A DNA stretch of 32,399 nt from a virus. A model generated the notes under the pieces. It saw only the letters and a program-made list of their open reading frames with translations, made no database searches and was not told the DNA's origin. The position numbers and the translations under genes were made by a program. This document shows, one piece after another, positions 1-6,905 of this stretch; the stretch's first letter is position 1; each line of letters starts with the position of its first letter. Location of the stretch: positions 1-32,399 of the IMG/VR virus record IMGVR_UViG_3300047557_003279; one strand, given 5' to 3'.

Positions 1-588
1 ATTTTGCTGACCGCCACAACCAAAACCACCTCCGTAGGCAGTTAATAAAGAACCAAATGTAGTATTTCCTCCAATTGCGCCTGTTGCGCCATTAGTATTA
101 TTTGTTGTTCTTGCTGCGCCACCAGATCCACCAGCACCAACAGTTACAGTTTCTGTTGAGCCTACACACGCTGCTTTAAAAAGTCGTTGAACATAAGCAC
201 CGCCACCACCGCCTGCTCCGCCAGATTTACCACCATTAACTCCTCGACGACCAGAGGAACCACCACCACCCCCTGCCCATGCCTCTACAAGCACAAAGGT
301 TGCACCAGAGGGTTTGGTGTAGGTTCCTGAAGAGGTAAATTCTTGTAAGTTGGCACCGGCAGCTGTAGCGAAACTCAGAACTCCTGAGCCATTCGTCTGA
401 AGTACCTGACCACTTGTGCCGTCTGCGCTAGGCAAGGTAAAGGTCACATTTGATGCAATATTGGCTGCCGCCTGTAATTCGACATAGTTAGTACCGTTGT
501 CGGTATCCTCAGCAAGTCTTACTCGACCCTGAGTGGTTGATGTACCGTCAAGCGTTATCAGTCCGTCGCCGTTAATAGTTGCTGCCAT
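1..588 (-). CDS. Glycine-rich tail fibre/adhesin, 3' end missing
   Basis: An open frame of 196 codons runs off the left edge with no stop. The ATG at 588 has GGAG six bases upstream and starts just after the neighbour's TAA (592-594). The N-terminal third holds a fibre motif, EDTDNGTNYV followed by ASNVTFTLPS, that also occurs in the protein at 2853-3473. It is followed by DGTSGQVLQTNGSGVLSF, a pattern common at the base of phage fibres. From about residue 100 the sequence becomes glycine-rich (runs such as AGGGGGGSSG and GGAGGGGGAY), like the protein at 1933-2844. Such glycine-rich domains are typical of distal adhesins that touch host receptors. I infer a second adhesin; its receptor and true length cannot be seen. 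Confidence 0.8.
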   Translation of the reverse strand, partial: MAATINGDGLITLDGTSTTQGRVRLAEDTDNGTNYVELQAAANIASNVTFTLPSADGTSGQVLQTNGSGVLSFATAAGANLQEFTSSGTYTKPSGATFVLVEAWAGGGGGSSGRRGVNGGKSGGAGGGGGAYVQRLFKAACVGSTETVTVGAGGSGGAARTTNNTNGATGAIGGNTTFGSLLTAYGGGFGCGGQQN

Positions 589-591
589 AAT

Positions 592-849
592 TTACTCCAT
601 CGTTAAAGCAGTTTTGACAGTAGCCTTAATGACCGCCGTGGATGACTCCCGGTCAATCTCTAAGTACCCCGTACAACAAATGTTGTAATCCACACCGTTC
701 TCATCTTTTTCACTTTTGATGGGAACTGAAATATCTAAGTTCTTAAATAAGTATTCTTTGCCGTTTTCAAACACACGCCAAACATGATCCATCGTGCCTC
801 GACCGGGCTGACCACGGGTTTTGTTAAAGCGGATTGAGTACTTGTTCAT
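592..849 (-). CDS. Small conserved phage protein, unknown function
   Basis: This 85-residue protein starts with an ATG that overlaps the upstream stop in an ATGA junction (846-849), so its translation is probably coupled to the oxygenase gene. The N-terminus (MNKYSIRFNKTRGQPGRGT, then DHVWRVFENGKEYL) matches a pattern I remember from small proteins in environmental phages, with no known function. The sequence is mixed alpha/beta in character and has two adjacent cysteines near residue 58. It has no signal peptide or membrane segment. Its position between two fibre-region genes suggests a role linked to the adsorption module, but nothing in the sequence proves that. Confidence 0.75.
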   Translation of the reverse strand: MNKYSIRFNKTRGQPGRGTMDHVWRVFENGKEYLFKNLDISVPIKSEKDENGVDYNICCTGYLEIDRESSTAVIKATVKTALTME

Positions 850-1541
850 ACGATCTCCGCTGCGGGCATAGGCGCCTGAACCGGCTGGGCCATCTGAACC
901 GACAGATTGAAATGCACAAACTTGATCGGTTTATCGGCGGCGTGGCGGGTAAATGCGTGGGCTAGCCAAGCGTTAGTAAAAATCATCAGCCCCGGTTTTG
1001 GCTCAAAGTTGATCATCTTGCTTGCCACGGTAGCCTGAGAGGCATCGGTCTCAGGTAGATCGATCTGAACCTTTCCTGCCCGTGGGTCATAAAAGACCAC
1101 CCGAGAGGAGTTCTCAGGAACCTCAAGGAAATAAAAGCCTACGATCTGAGATCCGTACCCGTGTGTATGCTGCTCCATAGAGGACTGTTTATGGTGTTCC
1201 TGAGTCCACATCTCCATGTAGGAGGTCACCTTGTCCTGCATGGCATATCCCTGCTCGTTGAGGATATTCCATGCGGTAGCGGCTACGAATTGGGCAAAAG
1301 GTTGAACCCGCTCATCAGCGTAAAAGTTTTCGCTCATTAAAACAGGATAGATTTCGTCAATCTTGTGTTCTTTGCGCTGTTTCTCCAAAGATTCTTCTGA
1401 AACCTTATTGACGGCTTCTAAGAAGTCTGGACGCTCAATCAGGTAGATTGGGCAAGGAAAGTGAAAGGCAACATTTAGTTGTGTGTTTTGCACAACTTCT
1501 TTTACCTGTTCGGCGGCCTTACATACTTTTTTCTTGCCCAT
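846..1541 (-). CDS. Putative 2OG-Fe(II) oxygenase (TIGR02466-like)
   Basis: The frame can open at 1562, but the ATG at 1541 has GGAG five bases upstream and follows the neighbour's TAA, so I chose 231 residues. The double-stranded beta-helix core is visible as HTHGYGSQIVGFYFLEVPE (from His125), then VVFYDPR, then PGLMIFTNAWLAHAFTRH and KPIKFVHFNL. In the TIGR02466 family the H-x-H/D pair and a distal histidine (here around His195) bind iron and a later basic residue binds 2-oxoglutarate. Related genes occur in cyanophages and other environmental phages with uncertain substrates. Placement between fibre genes suggests hydroxylation of a virion or cell-surface component, but a nucleic-acid substrate cannot be excluded. 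Confidence 0.72.
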   Translation of the reverse strand: MGKKKVCKAAEQVKEVVQNTQLNVAFHFPCPIYLIERPDFLEAVNKVSEESLEKQRKEHKIDEIYPVLMSENFYADERVQPFAQFVAATAWNILNEQGYAMQDKVTSYMEMWTQEHHKQSSMEQHTHGYGSQIVGFYFLEVPENSSRVVFYDPRAGKVQIDLPETDASQATVASKMINFEPKPGLMIFTNAWLAHAFTRHAADKPIKFVHFNLSVQMAQPVQAPMPAAEIV

Positions 1542-1543
1542 AA

Positions 1544-1930
1544 TTACTCCACTATTTTCCAAGAAGTTGTTGGTTCATCCCAAATATAAATTTTGGGTGG
1601 ATTTCCTTGTTCATGATCGCTTGGAATTGCAACAGGTGGAATCCAACCTCCAATTGTTTCATCTAAAACCCACGAATTAAAAGGCTTTGGGGGGATAAAA
1701 GCATCTTTTTCAGCATCATATTTATATCCAATACAAGCATAATTTTTTCTAAAAGGAATTCCTCCTAATTTATGGATTCCTTTTTGGGTGTTATATGAAG
1801 TTCTTTTGCACGCTAAACCACGAAAATTTTCATAGTGCTTTTCCCAATCAATTCCGTCTTCGTTCTCTTCTTTTCCGACAATAACTTCAACTACAATATT
1901 ATTTTTATCAAGAAATGCGTAATGAGCCAT
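1544..1930 (-). CDS. Conserved phage protein beginning MAHYAFLD, unknown function
   Basis: The ATG at 1930 has GGAG six bases upstream, overlapping the previous gene's TAG region. This is preferred over the in-frame start at 1942 and gives 128 residues. The pattern MAHYAFLDKNNIVVEVIVGKEE, then CKRTSYNTQ, GGIPFRKNYACIGYKYD and a Trp-rich C-terminus (WIPPVAIP, YIWDEPTTSW) is one I remember from many marine and freshwater phage genomes, usually near fibre genes. The aromatic and Pro-rich C-terminal half looks like a small beta-sandwich or carbohydrate-contact surface, but that is only an impression. There is no signal peptide. Function is unknown; it may be a small virion or fibre-assembly protein. 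Confidence 0.78.
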   Translation of the reverse strand: MAHYAFLDKNNIVVEVIVGKEENEDGIDWEKHYENFRGLACKRTSYNTQKGIHKLGGIPFRKNYACIGYKYDAEKDAFIPPKPFNSWVLDETIGGWIPPVAIPSDHEQGNPPKIYIWDEPTTSWKIVE

Positions 1931-1932
1931 TG

Positions 1933-2844
1933 CTAACTCCACGAAACATTGCCAGTGCCGGCAGTAAATGTACTAATTTTATTTGCACCTGATGTTGTAG
2001 TTGAAAAAGTAAGACCTCCACCAGGATTTGAAATCGAATAAACGCTTGGATATTTAAGAATTACAACTCCTGATCCCCCGTTTCCTCCATTGCTATTAAC
2101 TGGAGACCCTGAATTGTTCCATTGAATTCCACCGCCTGCGCCACCCCCACGATTTGCTGTGCCATTAGAGCCATTACCAGAACCGCTTGTTGCCGCTCCA
2201 TTGCCTCCTCCGCCGGAACCTCCTGTTCCAGATGTTGTTGTTGACACTGTTGGAAAAGCAATAACACCGCCGCCACCGCCACCGGCATAAGTTACGCAAG
2301 AACCAGATATATTTGATGTAGATCCAGATCCACCATTTCCTCCGGAAAATGTTCCTCCATTAGATCCAGCACCGCCTGCCCCACCGCCTCCGCCGGCTCC
2401 AGTTCTACAAGTTGTTGCATTATTGCCACCATTATTTCCTTGCGATGGACTTTGCGTTGGAGTGTTTCCTGTTCCGCCAGACCACGAACAATTACTTGTT
2501 GCTGCTCCTCCGCCGGAGCCACCATTTGCTCCAGCGCGAATGCAACAAGGGTAACCTGGATACCCTCTACCGCCACCACCTCCACCGCCTGCTGAAGTTG
2601 TCGTATTAAAAACTGAATTTGATCCACTAGCTCCTCTAGGGCCAAATCCAACGCAAAATCCACCTCCCCCGCCAGCTCCAACTGTAACCGTGTAGTTAGT
2701 ATTTGCTAATAAAGTAGCACTACTTGTTCTGTATCCACCTCCACCACCGCCACCGCCTGCCCACCCACCGCCACCGCCACCAGCCACAATTAGAGCCTCA
2801 ACATCTAGAGGTAGTTTTCCAGATGCTCCAACAAATGAAAGCAT
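1933..2844 (-). CDS. Glycine-rich tail adhesin
   Basis: I chose the ATG at 2844, eight bases after the upstream TGA with a weak purine-rich GAGCGGA site, giving 303 residues; the frame extends to 2880. About 25 N-terminal residues (MLSFVGASGKLPLDVEALIV) lead into a long tract dominated by Gly, Ser, Thr and Asn, with runs such as AGGGGGGGWAGGGGGGGGY and GGSGGGGNGAATSGSG. The C-terminus (GGLTFSTTTSGANKISTFTAGTGNVSW) looks like a compact beta end. Polyglycine-II type sandwiches of this composition occur in distal phage adhesins such as T-even Gp38, so receptor binding is the likely role. Long open frames in the other minus-strand frames here reflect composition only. Confidence 0.82.
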   Translation of the reverse strand: MLSFVGASGKLPLDVEALIVAGGGGGGWAGGGGGGGGYRTSSATLLANTNYTVTVGAGGGGGFCVGFGPRGASGSNSVFNTTTSAGGGGGGGRGYPGYPCCIRAGANGGSGGGAATSNCSWSGGTGNTPTQSPSQGNNGGNNATTCRTGAGGGGGAGGAGSNGGTFSGGNGGSGSTSNISGSCVTYAGGGGGGVIAFPTVSTTTSGTGGSGGGGNGAATSGSGNGSNGTANRGGGAGGGIQWNNSGSPVNSNGGNGGSGVVILKYPSVYSISNPGGGLTFSTTTSGANKISTFTAGTGNVSWS

Positions 2845-2852
2845 AATTCCGC

Positions 2853-3473
2853 TCACGACACATTCCCCGTAATTACGCAAACAGTGCCGCTAATAAATAA
2901 AATTGTTGCTACGCCGCGAGTGGCTAAAGTTACTGATGCTTTATCGGCGTCCGTTCCAGCGATGTAAGCGGTTGTAATTGTGCAGGTGATCGTAATGTTG
3001 CCAGTGGTGTTATTAAATATTGATATTGCATCACCCTCTGCAAATGTTGCATCAGGTATAGTAATCGACCCACCAGAACCTACTTGAACATATTTACCAA
3101 CATCACCAACTGCGAGGGTGTAAGAACCTGTTTTCGTTCCTACCGCCGGAAGGTTGATGTACCCAAGAGTCGATGTTGTTGACGGCAAAGTGCAGGTCAC
3201 ATTTGATGCAAGAGAAGCCGGAACGGTCAGTGACACATAGTTTGTGCCATTGTCCGTATCCTCATAAATTTTTACATCTGCTGGGCCGCTCGATGTCCCG
3301 CTAACCGCAACGCCGCCAACTGCCGTCACCGTGCCAACAAAAGATGCGTTTTGCGATGTATTCAGCGTTAAGGCTGTCGTCGTGCCATTGGTCTGAAACA
3401 CCAAATTACCGGTTGTATCCCCGGTATTAACTAACGCGCTACCGGATGTGGTTCCTGCTGCAATCGTACTCAT
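2853..3473 (-). CDS. Modular tail fibre protein
   Basis: This 206-residue protein has a textbook start, with AAGGAG five bases before the ATG at 3473. The first 70 residues are Thr/Ser/Gly/Ala-rich (NTGDTTGNLVFQTNGTTTALTL), as in the shafts of bacterial and phage fibres. Residues about 70-105 hold the EDTDNGTNYV...ASNVTCTLPST module shared with the partial fibre at 1-588. The C-terminal half (KYVQVGSGGSITIPDATFAEGDAISIFNNTTGNITITC) resembles a small beta-helix or beta-sandwich tip often seen at the end of environmental phage fibres. It lies between another fibre gene and the glycine-rich adhesin, so it may be a subunit or adaptor of the same fibre. Confidence 0.75.
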   Translation of the reverse strand: MSTIAAGTTSGSALVNTGDTTGNLVFQTNGTTTALTLNTSQNASFVGTVTAVGGVAVSGTSSGPADVKIYEDTDNGTNYVSLTVPASLASNVTCTLPSTTSTLGYINLPAVGTKTGSYTLAVGDVGKYVQVGSGGSITIPDATFAEGDAISIFNNTTGNITITCTITTAYIAGTDADKASVTLATRGVATILFISGTVCVITGNVS

Positions 3474-3482
3474 GTCTGCTCC

Positions 3483-4052
3483 TTACAGTACAAGCCAACG
3501 CTGGCCAGAAGATACGGTCACGCTTTGACCTGAAGCCACAGTTACCGGCCCAACCGACAGAGCATTGGTTCCTGAGGCGATGGTGTAACTTGCCGATACC
3601 GTGGTGCTATTTACCAAAAGTCCGTTTGAGGCCACCAGCTCTGAGGCTTTCAACTCACCGGTGCTTGGCTTATAAAGTAGCTTTGCGTTACTGGTATAGA
3701 TATTAAGAGCCGAACCGGTTGTAGCTTGCAGAAACGACGGGTAGTAGTCGGTTGAGCTTGAGGTGTCATTGCTAATCGTTGCGCCGCTGGTAATCGTCGT
3801 CCAGCTCAAGACCCCTGCGCCGTTGGTCGTAATTGCCTGACCATTAGTGCCGTCTGCCGTTGGGTACTTTAGGGCAGCAGGGTTATTGAAAAACAGTTTT
3901 ACCGTGCCGGACGCATTCTCCATGTACATCGACATATCGTTGTTGGCAATGTTGAGCGCCAACTCACCTGCAACCAAGTTTGCGTTGCTAGGTACATTCG
4001 TTGCCGTAGTACTGTGATATAGCGATATTGGGGTATAGCCTGCTTGTGCCAT
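3483..4052 (-). CDS. Tail fibre-like protein
   Basis: This is a 189-residue protein whose ATG at 4052 is preceded by GAGGT. The N-terminus (PISLYHSTTATNVPSNANLVAGELALNIANNDMSMYMENASGTVK) is a familiar phage module: the GELALN...D..lY/M pattern often begins tail-fibre or knob proteins. The middle has KYPTADGTNGQAITTNGAGVLSW, close to a module in the partial fibre at 1-588. The C-terminus is Ser/Val/Thr-rich (VGPVTVASGQSVTVSSGQRWLVL), a beta-structured end also common in fibres. It directly follows the sugar-transfer cassette, so it is a candidate substrate for those enzymes. No catalytic or receptor-binding residues can be assigned. Confidence 0.75.
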   Translation of the reverse strand: MAQAGYTPISLYHSTTATNVPSNANLVAGELALNIANNDMSMYMENASGTVKLFFNNPAALKYPTADGTNGQAITTNGAGVLSWTTITSGATISNDTSSSTDYYPSFLQATTGSALNIYTSNAKLLYKPSTGELKASELVASNGLLVNSTTVSASYTIASGTNALSVGPVTVASGQSVTVSSGQRWLVL

Positions 4053-4054
4053 TT

Positions 4055-4504
4055 CTACCTCTTAATTAAAAGTTCCTTCAAGTGTTGGTAAACCACCTTC
4101 GGCTCCACAAACTTCTCGCTTTTGTGTTCTACCATCTCCCACCACAGAAATTGGTTTTCCGCCAAGCAAGACCGATCTTTGAGAAGATTTATATTCTCCG
4201 GGTGACCGAAGATCAGCGGATCGGACACCGACCAAAGCACTATCCCGGGCTTTTTCTCGTCCCAGGCTAGGTGCTGAAAGAAACTGTCGCATCCAATCCA
4301 TGTCTTGCATTGCTTAATCAAACTCCTTAATTCTGCTATTGGTAGGTTTTTCCTAAAATCCTCAACTAAAGCCTCTTCTCCATCTATGCCGATCTGCACG
4401 ACCGGCTCGTCAATCATCTCTAAAAGCTCGCTCCAATATGGGTAGTCTTTTGGGTTACGCTTTCCGGTTCTAAGTTTTTTCGCATATGGTGCTATCAAAA
4501 TCAT
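4055..4504 (-). CDS. C-terminal half of a GT9 (heptosyltransferase-like) glycosyltransferase
   Basis: This 149-residue protein starts in an ATGA overlap with the gene before it. MILIAPYAKKLRTGKRNPKDYPYWSELL followed by PVVQIGIDGEE matches the start of the C-terminal Rossmann domain of GT9/ADP-heptose transferases. ELRSLIKQCKTWIGCDSFFQHLAW matches the donor-binding part, where the family has (D/C)S-x-x-x-H. The N-terminal GT9 domain is absent here, but a matching segment ends the preceding protein (4501-5469). The two products could assemble into one GT-B enzyme, or a single ancestral frame may have been split. The presumed donor is a nucleotide sugar, with a virion fibre or host surface glycan as acceptor; both are inferred. 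Confidence 0.7.
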   Translation of the reverse strand: MILIAPYAKKLRTGKRNPKDYPYWSELLEMIDEPVVQIGIDGEEALVEDFRKNLPIAELRSLIKQCKTWIGCDSFFQHLAWDEKKPGIVLWSVSDPLIFGHPENINLLKDRSCLAENQFLWWEMVEHKSEKFVEPKVVYQHLKELLIKR

Positions 4505-5469
4505 AGGTACATCTTGCGGTAAGCCTTCTCCAAACTATCTTTCCAACCCCATTGGTGCATCTTTTTATAAATACTGTACGGCTCAATATCACCTAGCATC
4601 TGTTGCGCCTCAGCAATCGATCTACCCGGAATAATCTCGGGATAGCATCCAAAAACAGCTGGATTCTTAATTTCCGGCAACAGGTGCGTGAAAACAATAT
4701 GATCGCCCATACCCCCGTTTAGCACCACCACGGTGTTGTCTCTGAGCTTTAGGAAGTTTTGGAATATCCGCTCATCATGAGCATAAAGTTCAGCGTTTTT
4801 CTCCATCCGAATCCCGCCCTCAGCCTTTAGGTGCCAAGTCGTAGCCCCGGGGACGGCAAGCACTCTGTAACCCTTCTTCTTTAAAGAATAGGTAAACATA
4901 GTCTCTTCCCGGTGGGCCACCCGAGAAAGTCCGAGGTTATAGTCCACCACCCCAGCTCGGTATAAAAATGAGCAGTGCAGGTGATCAACCTCGGTCAAAT
5001 GCTTAATCTCAGCCCACTGAAGGTTCGCCTCAGAATCAATCTTCTCTAGTAGCCCGGTTGACTTGGATGTATCGAACGGCCGGCCAGGCATAAGAATTGC
5101 CCCGCCAATAGCCCCTACATCATCTGCAATATGGCTAACAAGAACTTCCAAAGTAGTTGGCTCAGGGATAGCATCATCATCGACTCTCCAAACCCAGTCA
5201 TAGCCCATGTTGTTGGCGATCTGATGATTATGGTGCTGACCCTTCTTCCCGGCAAAAAGCCATTCCCACTTAATTCCCTTTTGGTTCAAGATGCAGAATA
5301 GGTTTTTATAAACAGGATGCTCCCGAAGATCCTCAGGACTGTCGTTATCGTCAAAAATGACCAGCTTATCGACCGGCCGTGTCTGATTGGCCACCGCCAT
5401 TAGGGCTATAGGCAAGGTCGTGTGATATCGCCCCCGGGTAGATATTGAGCAGAGAACTATCTTGTCCAT
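4501..5469 (-). CDS. GT2 glycosyltransferase with a GT9-like N-terminal domain at its C-terminus
   Basis: This is a 322-residue protein. Residues 1-240 form a GT-A fold: VLCSISTRGRY at the start, ALMAVANQTRPVDKLVIFDDND, then WVWRVDDDAIPEP with the DDD metal site at 97-99, and HREETMFTYSLKKKGYRVLAVP further on. From about residue 245, NTVVVLNGGMGDHIVFTHLLPEI resembles the opening strand and Gly-rich loop of GT9 enzymes. The protein ends at residue 322, before a full GT9 domain, and the next gene supplies the missing half. It overlaps the previous gene by 13 bases and the next by an ATGA. It probably acts in the host cytoplasm on a fibre protein or a lipid-linked/LPS sugar; the target is inferred. 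Confidence 0.77.
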   Translation of the reverse strand: MDKIVLCSISTRGRYHTTLPIALMAVANQTRPVDKLVIFDDNDSPEDLREHPVYKNLFCILNQKGIKWEWLFAGKKGQHHNHQIANNMGYDWVWRVDDDAIPEPTTLEVLVSHIADDVGAIGGAILMPGRPFDTSKSTGLLEKIDSEANLQWAEIKHLTEVDHLHCSFLYRAGVVDYNLGLSRVAHREETMFTYSLKKKGYRVLAVPGATTWHLKAEGGIRMEKNAELYAHDERIFQNFLKLRDNTVVVLNGGMGDHIVFTHLLPEIKNPAVFGCYPEIIPGRSIAEAQQMLGDIEPYSIYKKMHQWGWKDSLEKAYRKMYL

Positions 5470-6905
5470 ATCTCGTTAGTCCTGCCCAAGTCTCGGTAGT
5501 TGATCATCTCTCCCTGAGAGCCTAGATCCCAAGCACCAATATGTTTGCGGTCTTTAAGGGTAAACCCGAAGGACTCTAATTTCTTCTCTATTACCTCGAT
5601 GCCCCGATATTTGGGGTGCAGATCTCCGTGAACCTCTAGGGCGATCGTGGTGATCCGCTCCATGTCCTCTTCTGAGGCGTTCATCAGGATGTCGTACTCA
5701 GCACCCTCGCAGTCCATCTTAAGGAAGACATTGCTGCCATCGACCATGTCTAAGAGGTTATTTAGGGTGACGGAATAGACCTCTTCAAAGTCTTCTTGGA
5801 CGCCATAAAGGCTGTTATGGCCCGTTTTTTGCTGTAGCCCTATCCGCACATACTCCCCGGCACGGTCAGAAACCACGGCCTTCTGCGGCTTGATGACATC
5901 TGAACCCGACTTCCATACATTTTTAATCAGGACATCAAAGGTCGGGGTCACCGGCTCAATCGCTATGACCTTCCTAGCCCCAAGGCTAGCGGCCAAGATT
6001 GAAAAGGTGCCCATATTAGCCCCGATATCGATGACCTCTCGGCCACGCATGGACTCTTCAGAGGCTCCATAGACATTCCCGACGATCACCTCATCGAACA
6101 ATTCCTTGGCTTCAGGGCCGTTTTCGCACATCCAGGCAAGGGATGACCTGATTTGATGGTCTTTAGCCTGTCTGTGGGCGTTTTTGGCCCATTCAGGGTT
6201 ATGTTTTTCGGCCAATTTAAGCTGGTTTTGGAAAAAAGCGGACTTCCAATCCTTTACCAAGACCGAATCGTGAACCGTACCCTCGCCCTTGTGATAAATC
6301 GGGAAGGCTCCGGTGTTGGTTTGGCCGTTCCAGCCCTGATTTTCACACTGAATCACCTTAAATCCGGCGTTTTCAGTCTCTAAGCAAAACTCAATGTCCT
6401 CGCACCCACCTGCCCCAAACTCCGGATTCAGTAAGCCAACGGTCTCAAAGACCTTACGGTCGATCATCACGCAGAAAAACACCGCAAAGTCCCGGCCGGT
6501 AATCTCTGAATGGGCCTTTAAGACGGCTGAGATCCCGCACTTCTCGTCTTCAAAGGCGGAATTCAGCATCTTTAGCCAAGTTCCGCGCTCTTGGTCCAAG
6601 AGGATGCAGTCGTTATTCAGAAGGACAATCCGGTCAGCTGTCGCATGGCGGATGGCCACATTGTTGGCGACTGGATACCCCAAGGGGACATCGCTCCATA
6701 AGACCTTGAAGTGATCCCCAAACCCAACCCGATCAAACTGATTTTTCAGAGACTCTAAATACCAGCGGGTGTTATCCGTGCATCCATTAGCCGATACGAT
6801 TATCTCCACCTCGGACATAACGGAATGCTTAAAGACGGACTCAAGACACGGCCGCAGCAGGTCATCACAGTGGTTGTAGGTTGGGATGACGATTGAATAC
6901 TTCAT
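5457..6905 (-). CDS. Fusion of GT2 glycosyltransferase and FkbM-type methyltransferase
   Basis: A 482-residue two-domain enzyme whose ATG overlaps the fibre's stop (TGATG at 6903-6907). Residues 1-250 are GT2: SIVIPTYNHCDDLLRPCLESV, IIVSANGCTDNT, VLLNNDC (NND at 97-99 in place of DXD) and GAGGCEDIEFCLETENAGFKV. Residues about 288-470 are an FkbM methyltransferase: VIDIGANMGTFSILAASLGA (SAM loop at 293-302), AIEP near 317, and FLKMDCEGAEYDIL at 394-407. Such fusions make and O-methylate a sugar or sugar chain. Position directly after the collagen-like fibre suggests modification of fibre serines, or else of the host surface to block superinfection. Substrate specificity cannot be read from the sequence. 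Confidence 0.85.
   Translation of the reverse strand: MKYSIVIPTYNHCDDLLRPCLESVFKHSVMSEVEIIVSANGCTDNTRWYLESLKNQFDRVGFGDHFKVLWSDVPLGYPVANNVAIRHATADRIVLLNNDCILLDQERGTWLKMLNSAFEDEKCGISAVLKAHSEITGRDFAVFFCVMIDRKVFETVGLLNPEFGAGGCEDIEFCLETENAGFKVIQCENQGWNGQTNTGAFPIYHKGEGTVHDSVLVKDWKSAFFQNQLKLAEKHNPEWAKNAHRQAKDHQIRSSLAWMCENGPEAKELFDEVIVGNVYGASEESMRGREVIDIGANMGTFSILAASLGARKVIAIEPVTPTFDVLIKNVWKSGSDVIKPQKAVVSDRAGEYVRIGLQQKTGHNSLYGVQEDFEEVYSVTLNNLLDMVDGSNVFLKMDCEGAEYDILMNASEEDMERITTIALEVHGDLHPKYRGIEVIEKKLESFGFTLKDRKHIGAWDLGSQGEMINYRDLGRTNEIWTR

Noticed and set aside
2061-2681. Two open frames within the glycine-rich adhesin in another minus-strand frame
   Set aside because: Gly-rich codons make stop-free alternative frames common; there is no ribosome site and the products are low-complexity Glu/Gln/Val sequence.
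4062-4310. Alternative 82-codon frame inside the GT9 C-terminal gene
   Set aside because: It overlaps a motif-bearing gene, has no ribosome site and no recognisable product.
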